64,000 nt of DNA, from assembly GCA_022419385.1 (NCBI GenBank), contig JAJUBI010000006.1:2728001-2792000 (forward strand). The letters are read 5' to 3'. Both the position numbers and the translations under genes were made by a program. Under the pieces are notes generated by a model. The model saw only the letters and a program-made list of their open reading frames with translations, did not search any database and was not told the DNA's origin. Below, piece by piece: positions 24,801 to 36,377 of the stretch (positions are counted from its first letter, which is position 1; every line of letters begins with the position of its first letter). Source of the DNA: Paraconiothyrium sp. Pb-2020. Its lineage: Eukaryota; Ascomycota; Dothideomycetes; Pleosporales; Didymosphaeriaceae.

Positions 24801-26274
24801 AGAAGCCTTTCTATTATCTCGTATCGGGGTTGCTATGGGCATAGCTTAACGTGAGGAATTTATATTGCATTAGCGCTGAGGCGTTTGATATGGGGCGGTT
24901 CGGTAAGGTCATTTGTATACCAAGATTCCAAGCAGAACGGGAGATTGTAGAGTATCGTATAGTATAGTTGGAGAATTTATGGTTTGCGGTACTGTATTGG
25001 TTCGTGTGATGGTGATGAGCTGATATGTGAGAGGCTGCTGGTTTACTTCATAACCAAGTCATAGAGGCACGCTAGATGTGGGTCATAGGCGTCGACGCTG
25101 TGACGGACTGCTCCAGGAATCGGGGACTGCACATAGCTGAACCTGATCGTTTGCTTGTTGTGATTATTTGCATAAGCGATCATCTTTCGTGTTCCTTTAG
25201 ACAATGTCGCTGGCGTTAAGCCTCAAGGTCAGTTATGACGAGTAGATATAGCTTATGTTGTCACAGGCTCTTCGCCAGTTTTAGCACAGACTCCGGGCTA
25301 CAGAAAGCTCACGTGGAAATTGGCTTAAGCTTCCAAGATATCTATAGTAGAATCTCTGCTTTGCTCGACACTTTCCTTGCGAAGATACCACACACATAAG
25401 ACAAAAGGTATGGCCGTGTGAGGGTGGATCAAAACGTCCAGGAGCCTGGTAACAGTCGACTCCATATGCCTGCACGTCACCCCACACTACACCCACTTCC
25501 ACGTGGGTCGAACATGTGCTCCCCGCGTATGTGCTACCTGGTATGTGATACCATCGATGGTAGAAGATCATGGCCAGACTAAGATAAATGAGGAGTTTGT
25601 TGCGCCCTTCTCAGATGAACACTTCGTTCGGTTCACACAATCTTCGACACAAATGGTGAAGAATCTTCACAAGCGAACGGATATCGCAAGATTCCATCGG
25701 GATACCCAAGTCTCACTATGTCTATAAAGGAAGGTAAGCCTGCTGCGATTCGCGTGGATGAGAATGATCGAATCAAAATAGCGTGGTTGTAGGAGCCCAT
25801 GCTACCCGGCTCACGATCACCAGAGCATGCCGGCCACCATCCAATGCGGCTCTGCGCAATGGCGGATCCTGGCGCCGAGTCGACAGGTTGCTCCTGTGGG
25901 CGTTCTGGACGTTTTCGTCTTTTGCACAAGAGATGGCGCGAGGGCGCTAGCGGCAGTATAATCCCGAAGCAGCTAGCCTCGCTGAAAATAACATGTGCCA
26001 ACATGGACCTCTGCAATCACGACATTGGCGCTCCGACCGTTTCGAAATCCGTCAGCACTCGACAAGGAAACTGTTGGGTAACAGTGTAGCACCTCCCACG
26101 AGCACGTCATCGGCTTCCCTCGGTAGAGGCGTCGGCTGGCCCCGAGAACTTCGCCATTATGGCGTGGCCGTGCGAAAGGACGCACGCGAGGGCTCAGCAC
26201 TCTTGGGTGCCATTTCCGCTAATTTCAGAGTAACGTGTGGGAGCTGCGTATAAGGGCATCTGTGGACGGTCGCA
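24801..26274. other. Intergenic region
   Basis: This 1.5 kb separates CTR9 from the methionine permease. It contains only short, non-family open frames. The final part is presumably the permease promoter. Confidence 0.5.
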
Positions 26275-27971
26275 ATGGTCAGCGAAACGTCCCCCTTACT
26301 TGCGTCTGCGTCTACGTCTACGTGGCCCGCCATGCCCAAGTTCTTCAAGCACGGTGGCTCGGCTGAGACCACTCCGGACGATGTCAAAGGCCCCGATGCT
26401 CCTCAGGATGTCGACGAGGGCTCTCTCTTTCAGGTCCGCCAGGCCAAGCGCCAGATTGGCGTCACGTCTGCGGTTTTCCTCATCTTCAATCGCATGATTG
26501 GAACGGGTATCTTTGCGACACCTAGCGCCATCTTCTCATTATCTGGCAGTGTTGGTCTGTCCCTCTTCATCTGGGTCGCCGGCATGTTGATCGCAGCGGC
26601 TGGTATGGCCGTCTATCTAGAATTTGGAACAGCAATACCAAGGAACGGTGGCGAGAAGAACTATCTGGAGTACGTCTACCGCAAGCCTCGCTTTCTGGCA
26701 ACTGGTCTATACACTGGTTATGTGATCCTACTTGGATGGGCCGGTTCCAATTCGGTAGTCTTTGGAGAATACATTCTGCATGCCGCCAACGTCGAGGTCA
26801 ATAGGTGGAATCAACGTGGTATCGGACTTGCTTGCATCACAACAGCATTCCTTATCCATGGTCTGGCCTTGAAATGGGGCCTAAGGCTCCAGAATCTGCT
26901 CGGCATCATCAAGCTAGGGATCGTCCTTCTGATCGTTGTCTCTGGATGGGCCGCACTTGGTGGAGCTCTCAAGATCGACAAGCCGCACAACTTCGACAAT
27001 GCCTTCAAAGGAACAACTGGGAGCGCATACGGCGTCGTGACTGCGCTCTACAACGTCATCTGGAGTTACATAGGATACAGCAACGCCAACTACGCGTTGA
27101 GTGAGACCAAAAACCCCGTTCGAACGCTGAAGATCGCGGCGCCGTTGGCCCTGACCTCTGTCGCCATCCTGTACATGTTCGTCAACATCGCATACTTCGC
27201 TGCTGTTCCTGCAGAGGAAATCATCTCTTCGAAGCGACTTGTTGCAGCATCTCTCTTCCGCAATGTCTTCGGCCCCAGGGCCGAACGCGCTCTCTCGGTC
27301 TTCGTTGCTCTATCCGCTTTCGGTAATGTTTTGAGCGTCATCTTTTCTCAGGGTCGCCTCGTTCAGGAACTTGGCCGTGAGGGTATTCTTCCCTTCTCGC
27401 GTCTCTGGGCTAGCAACAGACCGTTCAACGCCCCACTTGCCGGACTGTTCGAGCACTGGCTCGTTTCGGTCATTATCATGCTAGCCCCGCCGCCAGGTGA
27501 TGCGTACAATTTCATCCTCAAGTAAGTTGTCCCGCTACACCGCACAAGGACAGCGTGGTGTATTAGGATCAATCAATGCTAATACCGATCAGTGTCATCT
27601 CTTACCCTCTCGCCATCGTCAACGTCTTCGTCGCTGGCGCCTTGATCCATCTTTACCTTCACAAGGCAGCCTGGCAATGGAACCCTCCCATCAAAGCCAC
27701 ACTCCCCGTTGCCGTGTTCTTCTTGTTGAGCAATATCTACCTGACGGTCGCACCTTTTGTGCCTCCCTCCGACGGTAATAGCGTGTATGAGTCGCTACCG
27801 TACTACCTACACTGCGTTGTCGGAATTGGTATAATTGTGGCTGGGGGCGTGTACTGGGTCATTTGGGCAGTGCTGTTGCCTAAGATTGGACACTATAGGC
27901 TTGAGAGGGAGGTCGTTGTGGACGATATTGATGGGTGGGAGAGACATGTCTTTAGGCATGTGCCGAACTAG
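26275..27971 (+). CDS. MUP1-type high-affinity methionine permease
   Basis: Two exons, 26275-27521 and 27593-27971, give 541 residues with 12 hydrophobic segments. The protein belongs to the APC superfamily, LAT branch, close to yeast Mup1, a plasma-membrane proton-driven methionine/cysteine importer. The first membrane helix contains the signature FNRMIGTGIFATPSAIF (about residues 70-86). The cytosolic loop EFGTAIPRNGGEKNYLEYVY is also family-typical. An acidic, Ser/Thr-rich N-terminal tail of about 55 residues precedes the first helix and is where endocytic regulation occurs in the yeast protein. The 71-nt intron (GTAAGT...GATCAG, with a GCTAAT branch-like site) falls just before YPLAIVNVFVAG. 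Exact substrate is inferred from family. Confidence 0.9.
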
Positions 27972-28615
27972 AACTTGAATTGTAACAGAGATGGTCATTG
28001 TAATTGTTCGAAACCTAGGTACACAAGGGGACTGTATTGCTCCTGTAATTGACGGTGGCACGTTGTGTCTGAGCGGGCAGTCCACAATAAGTGTGATGTA
28101 AACGGCGACAAACATTGCGAGGAGGTCTATTAGACACCATCAAAAAGATTAATCTCAATTCATAGAAGTTCGTTAACAGGACGAGCTTATGCCCTGAAGC
28201 TGTCGGAGAATCTGTCTTTGGGACATCTTGAACGTTACGGTGAGTACCTAGGAGCCCTTAGGATTGTCCATATACAAAAGGGAACGAGATGTCTATCCTT
28301 CGAGCAAGTTTTGCAAGTACTAATAGCCCATCTTTTGAGGTCATTAAAAGCAACTGCAGCACTTGATAGGACGTTAACATCCGCCACGTCGGTCGGCAAA
28401 CGAATGATTTGGTTTAGTGTTATCGAAACCCTGGAAAGCACGGGAGGGCACCCATCTATTTCTCGTCCTTGCCGCTTGCAAGCGGGTAATTCATTTTCGT
28501 TGTAGTGGTCGACCTTTTGAGAGTATGGGTAGCATTATTAAGATGACATAATGTACATAGCTGGGCAAGGAGTAGCGGGCCGCACTGCTGCATCTACCAA
28601 GAAAAGTCGAGTTTG
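27972..28615. other. Convergent intergenic region
   Basis: This lies between the stops of the permease (plus) and the acidic unknown protein (minus). AT-rich 3'-end sequence only; no gene was recognised. Confidence 0.5.
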
Positions 28616-30370
28616 TTAATCCGTATTCCCATGCTCAGCCAGCCATGTCTCTGTACGTTTTAGCCCGTCCCTACAACTTCTGAGTGACTTCTCAATCTCC
28701 TTGATACCATTCTCGACCGCAGCAACGGCTGTAGGTGCATCTTGGGGCACCGTTTCCGCAAATTTGCGCACGCCTTGAATGTAACGCTCGTAGTATTCGA
28801 TAACCCCTTTCTGCGACGCAATCGAAGCCAGCGTGTCTTGCCGACCCAGAGACTTGATACCGGTAGCCTGTTGAAAAGTTCTACCGGGGCAGAGGCGCTC
28901 TGCTTCAGCTTTCGAGGCCGCGAAAGCCTTCTCGTAAATTTCCAATCGCTGCAGAGCACGACGGTGTGAGGCCTCCATGTGTCGTATCTGGTCCGGATTG
29001 TCTTTTAATTGGTTAGTCAAGTTCACATGATCGGTGCGCTTCACGCTCTCGCGTTTCCATTGTTTTTCCACTCTGAGCTTCTCCAACTGCCACAGTGGCA
29101 GATCCTTTTCGTTTTGACACATGCCACCTGGACACATCTTTTCAGCCTTTTGCTTCGCGTTGGTGAGATCCCTTTCATTTCTTTCTGACCTCTCTTCTGC
29201 TTTCCAAAGCTTGAAGCGGGCCACCCATTCATCGTCAGGTGTTTGCGCTTCGGACATCTCCTTCTTGTGTCGTTCGATGTCATAGTCTGCGTGTTTTACC
29301 CAGCCTTCATAGCACTCAAACTTCCTCAAGGGTTCTTCTGCATCGTATCGCGCTCTTGCTGTAGCATATGCGCAAGCCACATCTACCTCGAACTGTTCAC
29401 CGTTGAACTTATCTGGCCAACCATTTTGAAGATACAATGGCTTCAGAACAGCCGGCTCCATCCAGCCATTATATTCACCTTGACCCGGCAGTTCCTTCAG
29501 TGCACGATACAAGCTGTTGATGTCTCGTAAAACGTCGCCGGCTGGTCGGCTGCGAACGGGCTCTAAGCTGTTTTGGTTATTGACCGCTGCGGCTTCCTGA
29601 CGCTCCCACTCCTCTAGCTCTTCCACGTGTTCGAAGCCTTCGTCGTAATCGATAATTTCGGATTGATCTTCAACCATGGCATCAACTTCCCGAGTCTCGC
29701 CAAGATCATCCTCATCGTTCCAAAATTCGCTACTACCTTCTGAAGCGCCGTCGCTGAAATCCATCCTCTCTTCGTCACTCCAATCGCTAGAGCCACTGTC
29801 GCCCCAATTGCTTCCCTCGTCTTTCACGCTATCGGATTTCCCATACCAACCCTTGCAATACGCTGGATCGGTAGTGTGGCCCTCGATCTGGTCAACTATC
29901 CAGATGCGATGCTCTCTTGCATCATAAATGATCATGGGTGAATGATTACCGCAATTCGACAATGGCGTATACCATGGGTGCATGTATTGTCCATCCTCAT
30001 CGTCGAAGCCACCCTGAGGCGAGAGATAGCGCGGGTCTTTGCCTTGTTCCACGTCTCGAATTTTTGTCTGGTTGAAGAAGGCACCCCCTTGGAAGAAGTC
30101 CCGTGCGTCGGTTTCTATCTCGTCGATGTACGGCATGATGCTGTAAAGATAGATGATGGCTGGGTCCAGACCGCATCTCTTGTACCCGGCGAGTAGTTCA
30201 TCGTCCAGCTTGTGGGGTCCGAGAACCAGTGCGTTAGGATGAATATAGCGCATGTCTACGAGGGTCTTGTAGATGTTAGCCAACTCATTGGCTACCTCGT
30301 GTAGGCGCTGCTTTTGCTCCGCGGACAGGCCCTCACCTGCGATCTTTGTGACGGCCTTGAGATCCTCCAT
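28616..30370 (-). CDS. Hypothetical acidic protein, single exon
   Basis: One uninterrupted 584-residue frame starts at the ATG at 30370. I do not recognise the family. The N-terminal 200 residues look folded and contain aromatic-rich stretches (IIYLYSIMPYIDE, PMIIYDAREHRIWIVDQIEG). Residues about 205-290 are very acidic and Ser-rich, probably disordered. The C-terminal half is helical and highly charged, with two Cys-containing segments, KAEKMCPGGMCQNE and EAERLCPGRTFQQ, that look like an internal repeat. A possible fold is a fungal-specific scaffold or protein-binding module, but no function can be assigned. The frame remains open upstream to 30628, but the added sequence is not protein-like and lacks an obvious better start. 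Confidence 0.75.
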   Translation of the reverse strand: MEDLKAVTKIAGEGLSAEQKQRLHEVANELANIYKTLVDMRYIHPNALVLGPHKLDDELLAGYKRCGLDPAIIYLYSIMPYIDEIETDARDFFQGGAFFNQTKIRDVEQGKDPRYLSPQGGFDDEDGQYMHPWYTPLSNCGNHSPMIIYDAREHRIWIVDQIEGHTTDPAYCKGWYGKSDSVKDEGSNWGDSGSSDWSDEERMDFSDGASEGSSEFWNDEDDLGETREVDAMVEDQSEIIDYDEGFEHVEELEEWERQEAAAVNNQNSLEPVRSRPAGDVLRDINSLYRALKELPGQGEYNGWMEPAVLKPLYLQNGWPDKFNGEQFEVDVACAYATARARYDAEEPLRKFECYEGWVKHADYDIERHKKEMSEAQTPDDEWVARFKLWKAEERSERNERDLTNAKQKAEKMCPGGMCQNEKDLPLWQLEKLRVEKQWKRESVKRTDHVNLTNQLKDNPDQIRHMEASHRRALQRLEIYEKAFAASKAEAERLCPGRTFQQATGIKSLGRQDTLASIASQKGVIEYYERYIQGVRKFAETVPQDAPTAVAAVENGIKEIEKSLRSCRDGLKRTETWLAEHGNTD

Positions 30371-30902
30371 GTTTGGTGATTCTGTTTTAGAGTCTTGTTG
30401 ACGGATACTAGAGGGGTATGCTTGAGCACATTGTAGGTTTAAGTACTGGGCACTTAGGGGGACATCGGACGTTCCACGATACCTGAACAGGATTAGTGCC
30501 CGCCTAACGTGCCCGCCTAACGTGCCGCCACCAGGCAACCACGATGTCCTAGGCCTAAACAGTGTACCTCTGCGAGCGTGATACCTATGGCCGTGATACG
30601 ATAACCCGTCGATACTGCAGGTCTGCATTTGTCGATAGTGAATTTGCAGATAAAGCTACGACATTATCAGCAACGTTGCAGGGTAGAACCTCACCCGATA
30701 GATATGTGAGACAAACGCTGTGAATCGCATTCATCGACGCCATTTCGAGTACACTATCATCATTACTTATAATTCCCGCCTTTTTACAGTCTCATTAAAC
30801 ATAGCGTCGTTGAATGCTTCCCTCATTTGGTATTTCGCGCACTAACATTCTGGTAAGCGCCTGGATGACTGCGTGGACATGCCATAGATATTCCCTGAAA
30901 GG
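30371..30902. other. Intergenic, minus-strand tandem genes
   Basis: This separates the acidic-protein start from the MDR stop codon. A tandem duplication, CGTGCCCGCCTAACGTGCC, is visible near 30508-30526. No gene was recognised. Confidence 0.45.
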
Positions 30903-32175
30903 TTACGCTACCAGGAAGGTTGTCTTGCCAACACCTCCTTTCCCGTCAAAGACCACTTTGCAAGCCTCTCTCACCGCATCTATATCCCTGAGATTCACTT
31001 GACTGCCCACGACCGGTCTCAAATGTCCATCTTCGACACACGAACGCAACGTGTCCAGGACTTCAGCGATGGGGTCTAGAAACAGGTAACTGTACTCCAC
31101 ACCAAAGCGCCTAGCGTACAATTTACGTCCTGAGTCTACGAGATTGAGACCCAAACATATGTACCAAGGTAACTTGGGCTGATCGTTTCGTTGCATGATT
31201 CCGGAATTCTGTAACTGGGTACCGGATGGCTGCGTTGATACCGATATGATAAGGCTTGTAGATGGTACCATCAAGGGCAGGAATTGCATTGCTTGGCCAG
31301 TTGTGTCGAACAGGAAGTCTACAGATCGAGGCGCGACAGCTTCCAAGGGGTCTTCGGTAGTGTAATCAATTACTGAGCACATCTTAGCACGCCTGGACTT
31401 CATGCATCAAGAGCAAGCAGATACACACTTTGATCCACCACGCCTTGGCCGAGCAGCTCTGGTACTTTGCTGACTTTGGCGGTAGATACGGTCGTAATGA
31501 CCTTGCCGGCATGGAAAAGGTTTTTGGCTAGCTGACATGCCATTGAACCAGTTCCACTCACTGCAAGATTATTAGCGCCATTACTTGAGGGCTATTGCGT
31601 GTATGACCGACGGCCAGCTGGTATCAAGACTGTCTTTCCAGTCAAAGAGCCTCTATACTTTTGTAATGCTTGCAACGCGGTCATAGCTGCTAGCGGCAGG
31701 CTCGCAGCGTCCGAGAATGACATATCATTCGGCATAACGGCCACGTATTTGTCGGCACATTTGGCGTATTCTGCCCATGATCCTTATCCACTGTTAGCTG
31801 CTTTGTTGATGTTGAGGTCGCTTCTAGCGCATACCTCGACTTGCTTCCGGCAAACGGGTGTACACATGATCTCCGACTTGGACTCTCTTCACACTGCTTC
31901 CTATGGCTGTAACTTGGCCTGCGCAATCATATCCGATCTGGTATGGGAACCTGTCTGCTAGTCAATAGCTGCTGCTGGCAAGAATTCGGTATAGTTTACT
32001 TCTCTTTGATCGCTAACTTGAAGAGGCCAGCAGCCTTCTTCACGTCTATTGGATTGATGCTCGCAGCATGGACCTTGATAATGACGTCATACTGGTCTGA
32101 GATGGTCGGCTCAGGAACAGTGTCAAGCTCGTAACTAGACGGCTCGCAAAACGAGGGTGCAACGACGCTCAACAT
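30903..32175 (-). CDS. Quinone oxidoreductase-type MDR enzyme
   Basis: Five exons on the minus strand, 32175-32000, 31950-31835, 31782-31612, 31560-31429 and 31372-30903, give 354 residues. This is a zinc-independent medium-chain dehydrogenase/reductase with a GroES-like N-terminal domain (VHAASINPIDVKKAAG, then GYDCAGQVTAIGSSVKRVQVGDHV). The Rossmann NADPH-binding segment VLIPAGLSGTGSMACQLAKN sits near residues 150-170. Such enzymes reduce quinones or activated double bonds using NADPH. All phases agree. Intron 3 uses an unusual donor, GTCGGT, chosen because it restores the family-typical IPAGLSGTGS. The C-terminal GKGGVGKTT looks like a Walker A loop but is the usual C-terminal GKGG(V/I)GK strand of this family. 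The gene looks intact despite the scattered single-exon frames it produces. Confidence 0.88.
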
Positions 32176-33700
32176 ATTCAAGGATATTAGATGAAGCGGT
32201 TTACAATGCCAAAGTCTGATGCACACAGGTGTTATATCATCCTCAAACGATTGACCTCCCGCTTTGGACCATGATAAAAGTTCTCCTACAACTCGGACGA
32301 AAAAAGAGGACCCAGTACACCTACACATGCACCTCGGTAATTGTATTTGAGCGCCGCAGTGATTATGCTACAACGCGTGCCTTCAACTGTCTCGAGGGGA
32401 CAGCGGAACAATGATATCGCCGATGAACCTCGGTACGGTCCAACGTTAAGCCGACTTCTTCTGGATGCCACCTAGGTAGGTCCAGATGGCCTTTTTTTTT
32501 TTTGAACGGGTAGATAAATGAACGGGGCTGCAAGTGCATGTTGTTCGCGCGGACTCGCACGACGTTGGGCTCAATGCGAAGCACCCGGCCAAGTGCGCAC
32601 AATCCATCCTGGTCTTACTCCTCCTGGGCTCTCTATACCCTTTGCTAACGTGCTGGTGCATTTAGACCTCCCTGTCGTGGTCAATGTCGAATCCGTTCGC
32701 TTGCTGGCGTGAATCAATGTATTTTGACTGAAAAATTGTTGGACATGTACCGAGCGCAGCCAGAGCTGTTTTAGCGTTTTTGTTGACAAATTGCTGGAAC
32801 GGTCAACCCGTCAGCGAATCAAGCCGTGGTGGTTGTCATGTCGATCCCGGATCTTCCAACAATCACCATATGCAACTTTCCTCAAATCATCGACCCATAG
32901 CTATCAACAAAGCCGCATACTCCTGTGACGGTTTCTGGTGCTTGGTCACCAACAACGAGGAAATGCGGCAATGTCACAGGGATCGAACGTCATCGCCGTC
33001 GCTTTTTCCACCCTTGCGAGGCTCAGTGGCTGGTGGCCTCGCCCCTCGTGAATGCTCATGCGTGCATGTCATGTAACATTGACTCAAAGATATACGGCCA
33101 CATATTACCTTCGGGTCAAAACGTGATGAAGTCGGATATGTTACTCTTGCACACGGTATGATTGGTTCCCCACCAACAAGCTACCTTAGCAGAGATTGGA
33201 CCTCCAACTACTTACCTTGCTTAATAGACCCTTACTTTGATTCTTGGATTCTTTTGCGTTGCGTCGATACCGCGAATCATGTCATCATCATTGAACCATC
33301 TTCCTACGGCGTTCACATGGATTTAGAACATCGGGGAGTAGAAAGATTGCGGAGCACGCCTTACAACAAGGAAATTGCATTGGGTAGCTGGGATCACCTC
33401 TGTCATTTTCGTAAGGCGACTAACTAAGCCGGAGGTGGATCTTTAATTGACTGTGACACATTACGTATGGGGCAATGAAGCTGTAATGTAGCGTCATGAA
33501 TTAGAAACCGGCACGACCGGAAGATGATGCTCGTTGCGATTGCCGCTACTTGAGGAAGATCAAAAAAGACATGAATTCAGGCACTCTACGAATATCTAAA
33601 CGTAAACGGCCAAATTCTTCCACGCCTGACTGCCAACTATGCATGTTCGCCGCTCCATTAGTCCAGCGCTCGCAGCATGCTGTTTGACGTCCACAGCACT
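32176..33700. other. Intergenic region
   Basis: This 1.5 kb holds the upstream region of the MDR gene and decayed 5' sequence before the oxalate decarboxylase pseudogene. A run of 12 T residues lies at 32492-32503. Short frames show no family resemblance. Confidence 0.45.
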
Positions 33701-33705
33701 GGCAG

Positions 33706-34733
33706 CGCGAGCTACATTGACATTCAGCTAATGAATGGGCATACATCATGAGTGGCAGTGCACGCATCGCGACTGTGAATCAAAATGGCCAATCTTTCGT
33801 AGATGGCCTAGGAGTCGGTGATCTTTGGTAAGTGGCATTCAGGCTTATATTCTTGAAAGGAATGCTCATAGTTGAGCCTAGGTTTTTCCCGGCGGGCGTG
33901 CCACACTCGATACAAGCGACTGAGGAAGGCGTGGAATTTTTGCTTGTGTTCAATCAGGGCGATTTCTCAGAGGACGGTACCGATCTCATTACTGAGCTGT
34001 TCTACCGCTATCTCAAAGAGGTTCTTGCCAAAAGCTTTCAGACCGATGTCAGCACCTTTGTGAACATACCGAAAGAGCAGCGTTACATTTTCAACGGCTC
34101 CCCAATGAAGCAGACACTTGAGGAAGCCCGTGAAAGTGTCGAGGGCCCTGCCGGTCATCTTCCGGACAATGAGTCGTATAGCTACCACCTGTCTGCGCAG
34201 GCGCCGTACACCGTGCCAGGTGGAAGCGTCAACGTCGACCCAACCACGTTTCCCATTGCGAACAACTTTCCATGGCTCTCTTCACCATAGAGCCTGGCGC
34301 GATGCGCGAGATACATTGGCATTTGACTTCCGACGAATGGAACTTCTTCCTCCAAGGATCAGGCCGCGTCACTGTCTTCACAGGCCCTAGTAGCTCACGT
34401 ACCTTCGACTATCAGGCGGGAGATGTTGGTTACATCACAGATGCCTCAGCACATTACGTCGAAAACACGGGTTCGACGCCGTTGGTATATCTAGAAGTAT
34501 TGCAGGCGCCGCGTTACATTGATCTGAGCGCTGCGCAATGGTTGGGCCTGACTCCCAGCCAGGTCGTCAAGGATACTTTGAATCTGCCTCAGAGCTTCAT
34601 TGATTCATTACCAAAGACGAAACGTTACATTGTCCCCGGTAATACCAATCTCACATCAACTAATTTCACGGTGGCGAGCTATCCGAATGCCGCCCTCAAC
34701 GCCAGTCGCGGTGGCGCTAGTAAGAAGTCTTAG
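33706..34733 (+). pseudogene. Oxalate decarboxylase (bicupin) pseudogene
   Basis: The sequence aligns with fungal oxalate decarboxylases, manganese enzymes converting oxalate to formate and CO2. It covers cupin 1 and cupin 2 but not the N-terminal region or signal peptide. In cupin 1 the metal motif HWH is interrupted: RELH, then TGA at 33718-33720, then HSANEW. A spliceable 54-nt intron at 33828-33881 rejoins GVGDLW to FFPAGVPHSIQAT. Cupin 2 is well preserved (ALFTIEPGAMREIHWHLTSD, then GDVGYITDASAHYVENTG), but it lies in a different frame from cupin 1. The shift, near 34270, looks like a one-base loss, and no intron explains it. Codons and residues remain well conserved otherwise, so the loss appears recent. 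Sequencing error could explain one of the two breaks, but hardly both. Confidence 0.8.
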
Positions 34734-35258
34734 TGGGCATTGTCACGGAAGCAAGTTGTAGTCTTTACCTGTGTCTGGAAAGCAGGAGGCACTATGCTTG
34801 CCTGCGGAAGAAATCTCAAGGCCCACCTAGAGAAAGCCCATTGACTCTGACATGTACATCTTTTAGTGAATAATTGATCAACGGCTAAGAGCCTGACCTT
34901 TCTAGTCAAGTATACAGAACACTCTAATGATTTTGTAGCTTTGCTAGGCGGCTTTACTTGAGCGAGGGCAAAATAGTGGCAGATCCTTAGGCGCCCAGAG
35001 GGCAACGATCGGTTGGTGTGTCAAGGTTTCAGACTGGCTGCGACATCACCTGCCAATCAGCTACCCGCACCGTTCGTATTCAGCTTCGAAGGGCAACACC
35101 TACATCAGGCACCCCGGAAGGGCAAAGAGGCTAGTTCCCCTTGTATAACTTCCCTCGCGGTCGATTCCACTACCGTCGTCTGATCACCACAATTCTCCGT
35201 CTTATCACTATTTCTCCTTCCGCTTCATTAACCACACAAGAGCGAGATATATATCGCG
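34734..35258. other. Intergenic region
   Basis: About 500 bases between the pseudogene and the small acidic protein. A pyrimidine-rich stretch at 35190-35235 may be the leader of the downstream gene. Nothing else is seen. Confidence 0.45.
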
Positions 35259-35642
35259 ATGGAACCTATTCAAGAATGGTTTTTCGACCCCTGCCTCAGA
35301 TTTGATGATTTTGAAGTTTACGCGAATGGGATCTGGGAAGCTGGAAATCATATGAACGACGCAACGAACATGCATGGCAGTGCTAGCGCTATGAATGAGT
35401 CTCTTCAGCGCGGCCTCGGGGTGCAATACGGTAGTTACTGCTTCGATGAGGTACATCCTGTGCTTTTATCCGCAATGTAATGCTTAGCTTATTCCTCGCA
35501 GTCGTCTCAGGGAATGTATCCTAGCAATGACATTCCACTATCCACAAATATTCTTCCACTCAGCCACGGCATACACGACGCATCCTGGGCCTCCGAGCCG
35601 TGGCTCGAGAGTGACAGTCTGGCCAGTCCATCTCAGCAGTAA
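35259..35642 (+). CDS. Small acidic/aromatic hypothetical protein
   Basis: Two exons, 35259-35450 and 35502-35642, give 110 residues. The 51-nt intron has a GTACAT donor and a CGCAG acceptor, and the frame is phase 0 on both sides. The protein is rich in Asp, Glu, Trp, Phe and Ser (MEPIQEWFFDPCLRFDDFE at the start, WASEPWLESDSLASPSQQ at the end). It has no signal peptide and no motif I recognise. Its composition resembles the acidic N-terminal activation regions that precede C2H2 fingers in some fungal transcription factors. A C2H2 gene begins only 735 bases downstream on the same strand, so this may be the separated N-terminal half of such a regulator. That link is inference only. Confidence 0.5.
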
Positions 35643-36377
35643 TTATCACCCCTTTGAAGCACTCATTGCCACATCCTAGAAGGCTGACTTGTTCGGGTGG
35701 ATCGAGAGATACATATGATTGACACATTCATATATAAGGTAGGCCTGGGTAGAGCGGGATACATGTTCCACGGGAATTTTCTTGTGTTAGATGGCCACTC
35801 TCCTTTTAATTTTTTGACATTGGCCTATCATTCCCGGATCTTCACGCAGTATGAGGACTTTCCCTGGATGACCTTGGAACCGTGACCCGGATGCGATTAT
35901 CAATATAGCCAAGGCCATTTTCTTCATTTATACTGGACACGCGATCACCCGCTCTACCCGGGTGTCCTCTGTACTGTCCTATTTCCACCCTATCTAGACT
36001 GATGTGCTATCAGTCTCCCCTAATGGAGACTAAGAACGTCACGTTGTAGACGGTGGCTGCTAACAAAATGATAGACTCACACTAAAATATCATCTCACCA
36101 CCCATAGATCACAGGTTCACCGCGAGCTTTCAAGCTATAGATATCCCCACTAGTTTCATGACGGTCCAGTGAGCATTCCTTCATAACCATGAATATCCGG
36201 CAGTATCAATCCCTAGACCGTTCTATGTCCGGTTTATTCTTGATATTCCCCTTATGGACCCTCTTATTTCTTTTTTCTGCGTTCATTCCTTCTATTCTGG
36301 GCTGCAACATTCAATTGTGGCTCATAAAACTCCCTACAGCCTCTACGGCTTTGACTGACATATCGCCTAGAACACAT
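35643..36377. other. Spacer between small acidic protein and C2H2 gene
   Basis: A T/C-rich stretch with a short open frame at 35697-35885 and a hydrophobic frame at 36189-36377 that reads into the C2H2 gene. The hydrophobic part looks like untranslated pyrimidine-rich DNA, with possible acceptor sites near 36337 and 36370. Confidence 0.35.

Noticed and set aside
30371..30628. N-terminal extension of the acidic protein
   Set aside because: The sequence is in frame but not protein-like, and a good ATG follows at 30370.
30903..30950. Walker A ATPase loop (GKGGVGKTT) at the MDR C-terminus
   Set aside because: The C-terminal GKGG(V/I)GK strand is normal in quinone oxidoreductase-type MDR proteins; no other ATPase motif exists.
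36189..36377. Hydrophobic N-terminal extension of the C2H2 protein
   Set aside because: The sequence is pyrimidine-rich and reads as a membrane segment before DNA-binding fingers, which is implausible.
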